Source of the DNA: Symbiotaphrina buchneri
Lineage: Eukaryota > Ascomycota > Symbiotaphrinales > Symbiotaphrinaceae
DNA: 64,000 nt
Reading direction: 5' to 3'
NCBI GenBank assembly: GCA_001599915.1
Contig: BCIG01000017.1
Coordinates: 310,001 to 374,000, forward strand
Part shown: one piece after another, positions 9,302-21,219 of the stretch
How positions within the stretch are numbered: position 1 is the stretch's first letter
Layout: each line of letters begins with the position of its first letter
Translations under genes and position numbers: made by a program
The notes under the pieces: model-generated
Databases searched by the model: none
What the model saw: only the letters and a program-made list of their open reading frames with translations
Told to the model about the DNA's origin: nothing

Positions 9302-12300
9302 TCACCTTGATCGGATCGCCTGTCTATTAACGACGGGGTCCATTGCCTGGACATCCGGGTCCTGTTCATTTCCCCAGAGCGAATGATAATGCGCCAGCAG
9401 CGCATCCTCCTCGCATTCCGTGTCAGGGGCGTCAAATGCACTGGACTGCCCGACGTCCCAATCATCAATGCAACTTTCTTGGTAACGCTCCTCGAGAAGT
9501 TTGTTGGCTTTTGCATCAGCGTGAATAAGCTTGATAGATTCGGTTGATGTGGGGGAATCCCCTTCGCATCCAACGCGAAGTAGAGCAATCTGCCCGGCAG
9601 CTGTCCCTACTAAAAGTTTTTCGGAGTCCACATCGAAAGCGCCCGCCATAATTCCTGAACTGAAGTCTGCGATGTCGTTTATAAGCGCGTCCTCCTCAGC
9701 CAGACGTACATCCCATGACTTCAGGACCCCATCTGATGAGCCAGTGTAGAATCTGTGTGTCGAATGGCCCCAGGAAGCAAATCGTACTCCACAATCCTCT
9801 CTTGAAGGATCGAGTGGGACAGTATGCGAGAGGGTATTGAATATTTTCTCGGGCTTGCGTATATCCCATACGTAAGTCATTCTGTCAGTGCAGGAAGCTG
9901 CAACAATGAAACCATTGTAAGCGCACAATGTAACTGCATTGATGTCCACTGCCGGACATTCGCATTCAATGATTTTGGAAAACTTGATCTGGCTGGCGGT
10001 CCTTACGGGTTCATAGAATCGAACAGTAGACCTGGTGCCCCTGTTGACATTAAGGGTTGCCGCAGCTCCCACGGCAAATAAAGCACGAGTGGTACTCCAG
10101 GTGCAATCAAAGGTGTTCTGTGAGCAGGGCCAGACATTTACACTCTTGCCGCATTCGACGTCCCAAAGGCAAATATCCCCCGTACGACCCTCGTTCTCCA
10201 ATAAACCAAGGTTTGGGGAAAACCCAGCAAGTAGATAGTTGCTAAGCTGTGGGTGTATGCCCCAAGCTAAACAGGAAGGCGTGAGGTTTAGACCAGCATT
10301 CTGCAAACCTTTATTCGAGGTATATGAAGACCAAGATGAAGTTGATACGTCATCCTCGTTCAAGCAATACACGCGGATGCCGCCATGGGAGGTTCTAGCC
10401 CCTGTGGCAATAGACCGTTGATGATGCCTCGAAAGTGCTAGGACTTCAATTTCCGCTCCATGTGCAAGATTCCCAATACATGTTAGCCCATCCATGTCGG
10501 CAGTCGCGTCCCAGACCTTGAGGTTACTATCATAACCGCAAGAATAAAGGTGAGACCCATCGCATGAAAATCCGGCAGCTGAAACAGTCGTCCACATGTA
10601 CGTGTCCAGAGTATTAAACTTTTCGTCGCTCATTCCCGCAAGCTGCTGGCGGATAACCCTGTGGTCAGGCAATTCTTTGAGTGAATTCGTTGACACCTGC
10701 CCAAATAATAGGTTATTTGATTTGTTATATTCATCTGGTGTAGCAGCTGATGCGGCCACAAACCGGTCACAGTCGGGCGCCCATGCGACAGAGAGAATAT
10801 CACTGGATGCACCAGTGAATGACCGCCAAGATGACATGGAGTCATAAATATTATCTTGCAGCTTCTCTTGAACATAGAGACTTGAACGTGAAAGTAGACC
10901 ATGGGCACCTTGGATTTCACGCTGTCGCAGAAGCATCGCACTATCTCGGCATCCCGTAGCTTTCCCTTTCGGTATCAAGCGTTGGACCGAGGGCTGCTTC
11001 TCCAGGGTCCCGTTCGACGCATCGAGTAGAAATGCTCTTATACATTGTCTCCCCCGCCTCTGAAGAGCATGCCTGCGACAGGCCTCCTTTACCAATGCTT
11101 CCAGCATCCTTTCCCCGCCGTCTGACAGCAAAGCAGCAGTTGCAGATTGAAAATTGGGCACATGATCATGTCCATATCTCCTCTTGTAGGATTTGAAGAC
11201 TAGCCGGTTCATAACATCCAATTCAGCACCGGAGAAGTCGACGTGGACACTCTGGGGGACAAGCTGCTCTGGGCAGCGTCTTTCATTTACCTCGTGAAGG
11301 ACTTCTCTTTCAGTAGACCCTAAGTAGGGCCGCATCTGACTCTGACAGACAGCAGCTGATCTTATCACCAATGGTCCATCGATCTTGAAACGGCGGGGCC
11401 GCGTCCCTGGCGACGGCAGTGCCTCGTGGCTGCCCTTGGGAGTGTCAAAGCGGGCTGACTGTAAAAAGTTCGACCGAGAGCGAGTCTGCACCCTTTGGAT
11501 ATGAGGCAGATCATCATGCGTAGCACGAATGACAGAAGCTCGGTTCTGGCTCTGCTGTATGGCTGCGGACGAGGTAGCTGGCTTGGAGGTGGGCTGTTTG
11601 GACGCGTCTTCAATCTTGTCGCTGTCCTGGTGTGGTCGAATGACTCTAAGTCGAGGACGCTCAAAATTCAACGTACCCTCAGAGCTAACTTGGGGAATCC
11701 CAGGTTCCCTAGACCAGACATTCTTGTATTTAAAACCCCCATCTGCAACACGCTTACGCGAGTATACTTGAGATACAGAGCGAGATTTCTTTTGGTTCCG
11801 ATCGGAGACAACGGTGGTGTAAGCAGGCTGTACTTCATTGATTTGACCCGGAATGGCATGGACCCTAGGATGGCCATCGGAAGCAGGCTTTCCATTTACA
11901 GCATTCGACTGATGGCGAGCTGCTTGGTCAGGCAGGTTGTACGCGACCCAGCTGGACTTTCCAGCTGTAGGATCGCCATTGGGGATGCATGTATCAGCTG
12001 AATTGGCCGCAGCTGATCGTCGACATGAAGGCCGTTTTACCACGGGTGCACCCGTGTATATGGGACGAAATTGTTGTAGTACTGAGGTTAAATCCTCCTC
12101 GTCACTTGAGATCTCAATGACCGAGTCGGCCGACCTGAAGTGAACCGGTTAGTCTTCTGCTGCCCTCGATACAGGGACAAGATGCATCTTGTCGGGACCC
12201 CAGGCAGATAACGCCGGGGTTTCCTTGATTCAGTAATTGGCGAGCGTGGAAAGGGAACAGGATGGTGGTTTAAGACGCGTCCCGGGTACGGAAAGTCGCT

Positions 12301-12329
12301 CACCCACTCATGCTTATGATCCGACTCAT
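9302..12329 (-). CDS. WD40 DWD-box protein with SUMO-interaction-like N-terminus; possible DIM-9/Raf1-type CUL4 receptor
   Basis: Two exons, 12304-12329 and 9302-12134, give 2859 nt and 952 aa. Exon 1 is short and is deduced from phase: the long frame is closed upstream of the acceptor at 12134, and only a phase-2 donor at 12303 restores an ATG. Residues 14-23 (VIEISSDEED) form a classical SUMO-interacting motif followed by acidic residues. A disordered basic region runs to about residue 300. A helical segment follows (ELDVMNRLVFKSYKRRYGHD; EALVKEACRRHALQRRGRQ), then WD40 repeats to about residue 860. Two WDxR boxes occur near residues 765 (WDIR) and 816 (WDVR); this is the signature of DDB1-binding CUL4 receptors. 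DIM-9 (Neurospora) and Raf1 (fission yeast) are WD40 proteins of this kind in H3K9-methylation complexes, but I cannot confirm orthology from sequence alone. Confidence 0.75.
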
Positions 12330-13308
12330 GATCCCTGCGCATCCTTCCGAGAAAGCACGAGATGCCTCAGCCAGAGCCCAACATTTGCTCTATCCATCTC
12401 TCCAAGAAAAGGGTGAGGCAAATAGGGTCAGAAAACGGGGAGTCTTCTGATACACAACCGCCTGGCAAGGAACAGACAAGGGAGTCGAGGTGGAGTGTAA
12501 TGACTTGTATGTAAGGTATGAGATTCATCTGTAATCTTATCTTAGATTGTTTCCTAAATAGGTAAAGTATAATAATCTTTATCTAACCTTATTTTTAATA
12601 TAATATATTAAAATTTACTTTACAAGTAAGAATTACTTTTATAGAAATATAATAATAATATTTTAAAGAATAAAATTAATAGATATTAATAAATTATAAA
12701 ATTATATTAATATATTTATTAGAATTTTTTTTATATAACTTAAAATATAAGAAAACATATTGAGAAAAAAGAAATCTTTTAAAATATATATATTTATTTA
12801 TTTTACATATAATAATTTAAGGTTTATATTTAGTTATCAGTTTATTTTATAATTAAACTTATACAGTATTGATATTTTTAGGGATTCTTAATTCTATTTA
12901 TAATGTTAACCTCTAAATTAATCGAAATCCTGAAAAAATACATTAGATAACAGTGGTACATTATGTTGCAATTACGGTGCTGTAAGGTGCGATATTCAAT
13001 TCACCATGGGAGCCAATATGGGTGAGACTCGTTGCTTAAGGGAATAATTATCAAGGCGGAAAAGCTGACTACCTCAAACCAAGGTAACTGGTGTCAAGGT
13101 AGGCTAACATCCATTGCAAAAGGAAAGTTGGCCATGCTTTATGAATAGTACGTGCAATGGCATCTATATAAGGTACCTCGTACAGTGAGTGGACTATCAC
13201 GAGCGTGCTTCCAAATCCAGCCCAATCAGCTTCGACTCTGCTTTCTGGTCATCGTGGTACATCGACCGCTAGGGACTACAGAAGTGCTGCCGGACAATCC
13301 TTTCCCGG
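12330..13308. other. Gene-free spacer with AT-rich island
   Basis: 979 bp between the WD40 gene start and the ANT1 stop. Roughly 12510-12930 is extremely AT-rich (runs such as TATTTTTAATATAATATATT) with no gene, repeat partner or terminal repeats visible in this window. The flanks are of normal composition. It resembles a small heavily mutated repeat relic, but no family can be assigned. Confidence 0.7.
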
Positions 13309-14496
13309 CTATTTGGCAGCCAAGCGCGCCACGACCATCCGTCTGCGGGCCATGATAGTCAGGTCATACAAGGCATCCTTGAATGCAAAAAGAAAGGCAG
13401 CAGTTAAGACGCTTTGAGTCAACTTGGGACCAATACCTGCGGAAATGGTCAATAACATGCTCGAATGCACCTGGGAAAGTGGCGCACCTTTGTACAGTCC
13501 GTGCCATCCCTCTTCCTTGACAATCCGCTGCAGACTGCTGATCGTGCTCTCCCTTGGACCGTCCTTACTGGCAACATGCATTCTGCTCTTAACGGTAATG
13601 TAAGGGTAAGTTAAAGACGTAGCGAGAAGTTTCCCGATTGCCCCAAGATAGAATGCATCGATTGGCCTCACGCGCTTTCTCTTCTCCAGTGCGTTCTTCA
13701 ATTGCTCAAAGATGGTATATTGCAGGATAGGATTTATCACAAGGACGAGAGCGGGAAGGACTCCAGCGAATAGGGCCGCCGGCCCCTCCTCACGGATCAG
13801 AGAGAGGAGCGTGCCGACTGTCGAGGGGGCCTTTCTGGGTGGACTTCCAGGTGCAGATTCCTCGTCGGATGCCGTCTTTCGGGCAGTCATGCGGGTATTG
13901 ATTACCCATATCGGATTGGTGAAGAGGACTGTGGCACTACCAGCGATTGCGCCTGCGATCATCGATTCCAATGTGGTGAGTCTTTTCGAAGCTCGCCCAG
14001 CTTTTATAGCGGCTTTCTCGAAGCCAGCACGGGTCCATTCATACCCTAACAGCCATAGCATCAGCCAAAGTAACATGCCGAAGAGCCAAGCATGGGTTAA
14101 GGGGATACCACATACAATAGTAGTAGACAAAGTTGGTCACACCAATGCCGAAAAGGGCTGACTCCAGCCCAGCATATAGTCCCCTTATGCCTTCCCGATC
14201 AAGGATCCGTCGAACAGCGTCCAAAGTTGATGAGTGGGCTCGTTTAGACTCCACTTGAGCTCGGGTCGATAGCGTGATGAGCGGATAGCTATGGTGGTTG
14301 CGTATCAGCATCCATATAATCATCTCGGATGTATCTAGGGTCATCTGGTAGATTCTTACGTCAAGGCCATGGAAAGGAGACCTCCACCGGCGCCCGCTAG
14401 CGCATGCGACACATTGTCGGACTGTTGGGTGGTGACCGCTGCTGTAGGGATCTTGGGACCTTGTGAGCGGGTAGTGGTGGGAGAGCCTGCCGACAT
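13309..14496 (-). CDS. ant1: Peroxisomal adenine nucleotide carrier (ANT1 / PMP47 type)
   Basis: Mitochondrial-carrier-family protein of the peroxisomal branch, which imports ATP in exchange for AMP to support fatty-acid activation. Exons on the minus strand: 14360-14496, 14116-14288, 13488-14045, 13309-13436, totalling 996 nt and 331 aa. Three carrier repeats are visible, each with its signature: YPLITLSTRAQVE, NPIWVINTRMTARK and YPYITVKSRMHV. Phrases typical of the PMP47 branch are NFVYYYWYEWTRAGF and NPILQYTIFEQLKN. Each repeat shows a GLYAGL, LFAGVLP or GLYKG turn. The ATG at 14496 gives a short polar lead (residues 1-30) before the first helix HALAGAGGGLLSMALTYPL. All junctions are GT-AG and phase-consistent. 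Confidence 0.92.
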
Positions 14497-15254
14497 ATTG
14501 TGCTTTCGTCGGCAACAGTTGCTGACCAGGATTGAGAAGGAGCCAAAGGGTTCGAGATTCCGCGTGACGTTGACGAGGCGGAACAGCGGTTGTTGACAGA
14601 ATGCGGGGTTGTTTCTCGTTGGGCACGAAAGGCTAGCCGGCTAGCTGGTGACGATGGCTGTCTGAGTGACTATCACCGTAGGTACGCTTCAGGGCGCAAA
14701 CAGTGAGCCCCGAGATATTGATAGGGGAAGAATGATGATGACAGAATTGAAGGGCGGAATAGGTTTAAGATAATAGGAACGTGAAGTGACGGAGACGGGC
14801 GGGAAAGGGACGGGGAAAGGGAGAGGGGATGCGCAGGGCAATCTGTGGTACACGCTACCTCGGCATGTGGGGAAAGCGCGCGAAAGCCACACGTGCGTCG
14901 CCTCATTCATTAAGGTATGAAGAAGACCTATGGGGTAACGTGCCTGACCTGAGATGGAAGAGGTGCGACAAGAATGCCAACAATTAAAATCGAATTGGTA
15001 TTGACCGTCTTGCCAAATCTATGAATTATCCCGTGCCATATGTCTCTCAGCCCTCTCAGCCCAAGTCCGCAAGGGGATACTTGTCCCCTGCTTAAAACGC
15101 CCAGAGGAGAGCAAAGATACCTAATCACCTAAGGTACGCAATCGCCGATCGACTATATCTCTCGTCAAGTACTGTTGGCCCAAACGAGTCATCAACTCGG
15201 GGAGAGACCTCAGGAGAAATCAGTAGAGCTCGGTCCGAAATCCCTCCAGACGCC
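14497..15254. other. Intergenic, upstream of ANT1
   Basis: 758 bp between two minus-strand genes. It should contain the ANT1 promoter and the YHM2 3' UTR. No gene seen; a purine-rich stretch occurs around 14720-14840. Confidence 0.55.
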
Positions 15255-16661
15255 TCAATGCTTGGCCGTGACCTTTTCGCCGGTCAATTTCTCAACGGCC
15301 TCTTTTGCCCTGTATAGCCAAGAGTCAGCGTTCGAATTGCTCAAGCCGGACAAGGCGCAGCCGATGGAGGGGGAGCTCCTCACATGTCACCCAAGCCCAC
15401 CATGCAGACCGTTTGCCAGACACCCAGCCCGATCCTGGGAGTAACGCCACGATACAGACCCTTCAGCCCGTTCGTCTGGTAGATGTACCTGAAAGCCTTC
15501 CCCACCGTGAGGTTCTGAGGTCTATTGGGGTCCACGGTCTTGCTCTGCATCTCCACCCGAATCACTTCAATTGGTTGGTTCCAAGCACTCAGACCGCCAC
15601 CCAGAGCACTGGCCAGGATCTTCTCGGGAGCGCCAAGCTTCTGCCCTTCTTCTTTGCCCGTGACCCTGCGAATCCCTTGTTCAGCCAGCCTACTCAGACC
15701 GAACCTCGAACCCCAGTTGGTCATTTGTCGAATAGCCACAGCATTGACTCCCTTATTGATCCCGCGGATACCGTCCTTGCGGTAAATGTCCATGAAAGTT
15801 TCGAAAGTGCCGGGTGGCTTGACTCCCTGCGCGGCAATCTTGTGTTTGGTGATCTCCACTGTCTTCATACAGGTGCAAAACCCCATTGTAGCGTACGCTT
15901 GCGCGACACCGCCGGCTATGCCGCCGGAGATGCCGCCGACAAAGTCCGAAGCGCCAGCCGCACGCGCGTAGTATTCGGCCTCGGTGGCAACGAATAAGAG
16001 CACAGCGCCCTTGGTGGACGCCTCAATCCACGCCTGTGTAGACCGCAATCAGAAAACACTTGATTGTATTGTATACGACTTAAAGATAGCCGAGCAAAGG
16101 ATCGTTGCGGCGGAAGGTGCTCATGTGGAAGGCCCACTTCAGATCATTGGAAAAAGCGACGGAGTCGACTTACCCATGGGATGAGCCCTTGATAGACTTT
16201 CACAAAGCATTATTTCAGTATCAATCCGTGACAGCGCAGTTAAAGACGAAGCGGGACTTACAGCCAAAGACGCCTCCCCGTCCCCAGACCCTTGCGAGCG
16301 CCGCCGCAAAGCTATCTGCACGGTTGGCTGCCATGGTAGTCTTTACGACTTCTAAAGGCTGCAACGGACGCTCATCAGCCTAGCTGTCGCTGCCGGTTGT
16401 AATTGGGTCATATACACACTTGACCTAACGTGGTGACCCTGTTGGAAGAGGGCAGTTAGCACCATGTCGCGGCTTTGGCAAGTAGGGCGGCTTTGCGACT
16501 CACTCGAACATGTTCAGCCCTGCTCCGACTACAGAACCCCGCAGATCAGCGATCGTGGTCCTTACGAGTGAATTGGTCTTGCGCAGGATGCACTTACGCA
16601 ACAAGTTGCTGAACTTGACCGGCTTCTTCTCCAGCTTTGGAGGCGTCTGTACGGCTGCCAT
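15255..16661 (-). CDS. yhm2: Mitochondrial citrate/oxoglutarate carrier YHM2
   Basis: Inner-membrane carrier that exchanges citrate for 2-oxoglutarate; in yeast it also associates with mitochondrial DNA. Seven exons on the minus strand: 16598-16661, 16504-16528, 16420-16438, 16262-16358, 16174-16196, 15384-16033, 15255-15309, totalling 933 nt and 310 aa. Three of them are microexons of 25, 19 and 23 nt. The spliced N-terminus reads KKPVKFSNLLLGAGLNMFE then VTTLGQPLEVVKTTMAANR, which matches the YHM2 family closely. Later landmarks are [56 protein letters not shown] and SAWNQPIEVIRVEMQSK. The protein ends LTGEKVTAKH. The upstream neighbour is citrate synthase, whose product is this carrier's substrate; the two genes lie in tandem, but co-regulation is only inference. 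Confidence 0.94.
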
Positions 16662-17947
16662 TCTGAGAGGCTGCTTCGGTGAGGGCCCGCCCTGACCAAG
16701 GGAAGAGGACGCTTCGACGCTACAAGGCAAAGGTGAAAGAGCCTCTTTGACAACGAGAGACAGGGAGGTAGTAGCGCTCGCGTGAAGGGAGGTCGATTTG
16801 AAAGGTAATTGAAAGTATGAAGATTCTTTTCTCCGTACAGTGAGTGCAACTGCAGTCCCAATTGTTGGCTTACCTGTAATGTTGAGCTCAGCTCGCACGG
16901 ACAAGGCCAAGGTACGGGGTATTAGCGCCGTTAGTACCACATTATGCTCCGTGCCAACTTCACAACAGGGAAGGTACCTCCCCTAAGGTACGAATACTTT
17001 ACAGAGCAAAGTACCTTACTGCAGATTACAGGGTCTCACGTACCGATGAGTAAGGTAGTAAGCAACTGACGGCCTCGGAAGGCCCATATTTGTCTGTTAG
17101 GAACAGATAGAGGTATAAAAGAAGCACCGAGTAGAGGCACTTGAAAAAAATATTCGGGGCACCGCAGCAGTAAGGTACCCTAGGTAAGAAAGGTAAGACA
17201 AAAAGGCACCGAGTAAGGTAAGGTAGGTACTTTACTCCGTACATCTACGTTAGGTAGGTAAGCACTTGTGCTTTATACTCGGCTTCCCTGTCTGTATTCC
17301 TAAGGTACCTTAGCCTTGCCAGGCATTGAATTGTTGGGGTCCGTGGGCCTCTGCACGCCTGTCCCACTAGGTGGCTTGGAAGTCGGTCCCCAAGGTACAC
17401 GTTGGGTACCTTTCAATATCTTGGGAACCTTAGGTTGTCTTGCACCGTTTTACAGATATTGTACCAGCGCCGCCAACAGCCAATAGCCAATCCTGTATTA
17501 TCATTATCATTGACTCAACTCAACATCTTTCGACTCCTCTAACTCTGCACAGAAGACAGTCTGAATCCACGGCGAGCAAGACATGGTAGCAGGTCAATTG
17601 CATGATAATACTGGGGAAGCAACCTGATAGCCCAAGTTGACATCCGGACGTGTTATGCTGGCATTGCTGTACATCAGAACGCTAGCCCCTGACCCCTATC
17701 ACTCGCCTACTGTCACAGAGCGGATCTTCCTTGTTGGATGCACCTCGGACAACCATCCAATAATCTTCTGATTAACTCGGCACTGAAGCCGAAGACTACT
17801 GCTACTACTGAGAAATAGGGAGAGATGATCTTGATAGCTCAATCTGCAATAGAAGATAGTGATACATAATGGCGCTCCAGGCATACACAGTGAACCGAAA
17901 CTGCACCGTTTTTGAAGCCCAATAACCAGACAAAGACGCAAGTCTCC
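16662..17947. other. Intergenic between YHM2 and citrate synthase, rich in AAGGTA/TACCTT motifs
   Basis: 1286 bp with no gene. The part from about 16970 to 17420 is crowded with AAGGTACC, ACCTTAGG and GGTAGGTAC words, and one TACTCCGTA occurs at 17233-17241. It should include the YHM2 promoter and the citrate synthase 3' UTR. Confidence 0.6.
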
Positions 17948-19756
17948 TTACAAAGTCGCGCCTACCAACTTGGCATATGCATCCGTGCTGAAAGACTTGG
18001 GCCTCTCAATCGGTGCTCCAACCGCACGGTCGATGATAAGCTGGGGCAAGACACCGAGGGCACGAGAGACGCCAAACATGACCGTGTAGTAGCTGCTCTC
18101 AGTCAAGCCGTAATATTGCAGCAAAACACCACTGTGGGCGTCCACATTTGGATATGGGTTTTTCGTCTAAAAAGCGAATTAATAACGTGCAGGATCAAAA
18201 GGAGGGGGTGCAACGAACCTTCCCATGCTCCGTCAACACCTTTGGAGCAATCTTGTAGACCTGGCTGACCAGCTTGAACATTGGGTCATCCGGCAGGTGG
18301 CGGAGAGCAAACTCTCGCTGGGAAACGTAGCGAGGATCAGTCTTACGAAGCACAGCGTGGCCGTATCCAGGGACGACGCGGCCGGCCTTGAGAGTGGACC
18401 AGAGGTAGTCGGTGATAGACTGGTCGCTGAGATCGTTTCCAACCTCCTTCTTCATTCCCTGAAGCCATACCAGTACTTCCTGGTTGGCCCTATACAGCTG
18501 TTAGAGGTCGCGGACAGTGGCAGAGTATATGCGAACAAAGACTCACAAGCCATGCAGAGGCCCTGCAAGACCGTTCAAACCAGCTGCAAAAGAGAGCATG
18601 GGAGAGCTCAAAGCGCTTCCAACCAAGTGGGTGGTATGTGCGCTGACATTACCACCTTCATGATCGGAGTGGATGGTCAGATATAATCTCATCAGCTCCA
18701 CGAAGTCATTGTTGGTGCCGAAGCCCAGCTGGTTAGCAAAGTTGAAACTGTAATCCTTGTCTTTCTGGACAGGTGCGACCTTTCCATCCTTGTACACGTT
18801 CCTATAGATCTTGGCGGCGATGGTAGGTAGTTTTGCAATGAGGTCCATCGAGTCCTCAAAAGTATAGCCCCAGTAGTCCTTTTTGCTGATGCCCTTGGCA
18901 TATGCTTTGGCGAAAGAAGATTCACGCTCAAGTGCAACCACAGCAAGGGAGAACTGAGCCATTGGGTGAAGGTCACTGGGGCAACGGTCGATCAACTCTT
19001 CGAGATATTTCGGTAGGTCGGCGCGTGCAGCCCACTCCGCGGAAAGGTCGCGGACCTGCTGCTCGCTGGGCACTTCACCGGTAAGGAGCAGCCAGAAAAG
19101 ACCTGCGAGGCGGGTCAGTAAGCTCTAACTTCTACCGGCAGCTATGGCGGCGCATCATACCTTCCGGAAGAGGCTCCTCGCCTCCAGGTGCCTTAGGCAG
19201 GATTTTCTGACATTCTGGGATCTGAGAAGCGTTACAGCAGTCCTCCGAAGTGTGGCTGGATAGGGCATACGGTCTTGCCTCTGAATCTGATACCCTCTTC
19301 GCTGTCTAGAACCGACCCCTGCCAATTTTTAGTATCTTGCCACGACAAGGACCGAGGTGCGCTTACCTCCCACACAAGGGATTTGATACCACGTGCACCA
19401 CCATACACCTGATCCAAGGTAACCTCTCCAACCACTTTGGAGCCGTAGTCTCTGAACGACGCGGCAGATGGTCAATATATTATATGCAGATTGCAGGGTT
19501 CCCCGACAGTGCGCCTCACTTTTTCAGTTTCTTGATCTTCTCAATCTCCCCCGGCAGCTTCTCGGCAAAGACCTCCTTCAACGTCTGCACAGCAAAATCA
19601 GTGGCGGTCGTGTGCAAGGGTGCTTGATGGGCTTGCCTTAGTCTTTGCAGAAGAATAACAGCGAAGTCCATTGAACGCAGCCGACCTGATAGGAGAGCGG
19701 CCGGCGGAGATGGACGAGCGCAGGCTGGTAGAGCCTAAACGCAATGCGGAAGCCAT
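17948..19756 (-). CDS. cit1: Mitochondrial citrate synthase
   Basis: Condenses acetyl-CoA and oxaloacetate to citrate, the entry step of the TCA cycle, in the mitochondrial matrix. Eight exons on the minus strand: 19637-19756, 19520-19584, 19367-19451, 19271-19318, 19161-19221, 18547-19102, 18219-18489, 17948-18166, totalling 1425 nt and 474 aa. The N-terminus [20 protein letters not shown] is a presequence, then CYSSAKTK and [20 protein letters not shown]. Catalytic regions are present: His in GPLHGLANQE, His in [16 protein letters not shown], and Asp in [10 protein letters not shown]. The protein ends KLVGATL, with no peroxisomal SKL-type signal, so this is the mitochondrial isoform. Intron 1 uses a GC donor (ACTAAG/GCAAGC); the last intron has an unusual GTTCGT donor. 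Alternative upstream ATGs at 19901-19938 are out of frame with the mature protein. Confidence 0.96.
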
Positions 19757-21219
19757 TGAGGTCGGAACTGATGCTGATGCGCAAGCAGAGGGTAGATTGA
19801 GGATGAAGATGAGGGTGAGAATGAAGTTGAGGTTGTTGTAGCCGTTGTTCCGAGGTAGGAGAGGAGAAAGCTTGCAAAAGTTTGGGTGGGAGTCGGTGCA
19901 CGGGAAGATGCGGTAATATACCTTAATGCACTAGCCAATGCCCTCCGGCAGAGAAATGATCATTTGGGCTGTTTCGCTTCAAAGCTTGAGCGCCGCGCAC
20001 TGGGCAGCGCAGATGCGACGAGTGACGCCAGTTCGATAATTATGTCATCCGGCTACGTGCATCGTACGAAGGTAAGGTATCTGTCCTAAGAATTTATTAC
20101 GCTCCTTAGGAGTTACTAGGGTAGTGCGACTTGGTAAAATCCTCGGATCTTGCACGATTCTTGCCAGTAATGATAAGGACAAACCTGAGAGACAAGATGA
20201 CGAGAATTGATACCTGATGAATCAGAGTCCCCGAATCTGTATTTTGTGATAATACACAGGAACACACCTAAAGTACGAAGCGACGAGCCTCTTTAGTGAT
20301 ACGAAGGGTGGAAGGTCCCTAATCTCACGGAAGTGGCTCGGAGAAAGCAAGATAAGGTACGAACACATTATATATTGTTGTTTATTATCGCCTCGTATCG
20401 CCGGGTGAAAGGGGGGGAGAAGGAGAAGGAAAAGGGTACGAATTCGTAGCGCAGCACAGACAGACAAAGCAAGTACTCTACCGGTACCGTACGAATACCC
20501 CGTAGAGAGAGACATCACTGCACCGCTGACTAAGATGTCTTACTAAGCCTCAGAAGTGTCCTCCCCTCCACTCGCTTGAGAAAGGCTCTGCACCCTGCTC
20601 ACCTGCTCGCTTTTCGCTTCTTCTCCTCACCCAACGATTCTCCTCCTCCTGGGACCTCTTCGTCCGCCTCTTCTTTTGTCCCCGTCACTCATCCTTCAAC
20701 ATCTCAAACCGGACCATCAGTTCCATCAAATTCCAGCGGCGATTCGGCTGAGTAAAGGCTTTTGTGGCCCCGCACCGCCTAACAGGGTCGCGTCTACTTT
20801 CTCCTCGTACAGGGAAACCAAGGCTCCTTTCACAGGAACTTCATAAAGGATAATCGCTTCAAGTAACTCCTCGCGCGCGCGTCTAAGCCGTATTCGTACA
20901 GTTTCTTGAAGTCTTTGTTGCCCGGTAAAACAGCTGAGGGTTTCTCTCCTCACCTCGCCTCTCGTAGCAACCTCATCGTGTGTTGCGGTGCGCGGCGTTG
21001 TAGTTCGTCTGTCACACTCACTTCATCTATCCGTCAATATCGCCTGTGTCTCTGCTGCTCTCCTTCAGCGCCTCACCACCACACCACGCTCCTTCGAGAG
21101 CTTGAAAGGGAAGACGTGGAGTAGAACACCGATTGCACCCTGGACGTGTGGAATTCTTCCCGTCAAAAGCACCCGATTTCTATCGACCCACCAACGCTCC
21201 TGGGCTCGTGACGGCTACC
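19757..21219. promoter_or_regulatory. Divergent region: citrate synthase promoter and NRD1 5' leader
   Basis: 1463 bp between divergent start codons. The citrate synthase side includes a CCAAT pentamer near 19935. From about 20540 to 21219 the plus strand is pyrimidine-rich (CTCCTCCTCC-type runs), as in long fungal 5' UTRs. No conserved gene seen. Confidence 0.5.

Noticed and set aside
11495-12001. 168-codon plus-strand frame inside the WD40 gene
   Set aside because: Antisense shadow of a conserved minus-strand coding exon; no domain.
12510-12930. Mitochondrial DNA insert
   Set aside because: Extreme AT content suggested it, but no mitochondrial gene or tRNA sequence could be recognised.
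15305-15997. 230-codon plus-strand frame
   Set aside because: Antisense shadow of YHM2 exon 6, whose carrier motifs are unmistakable.
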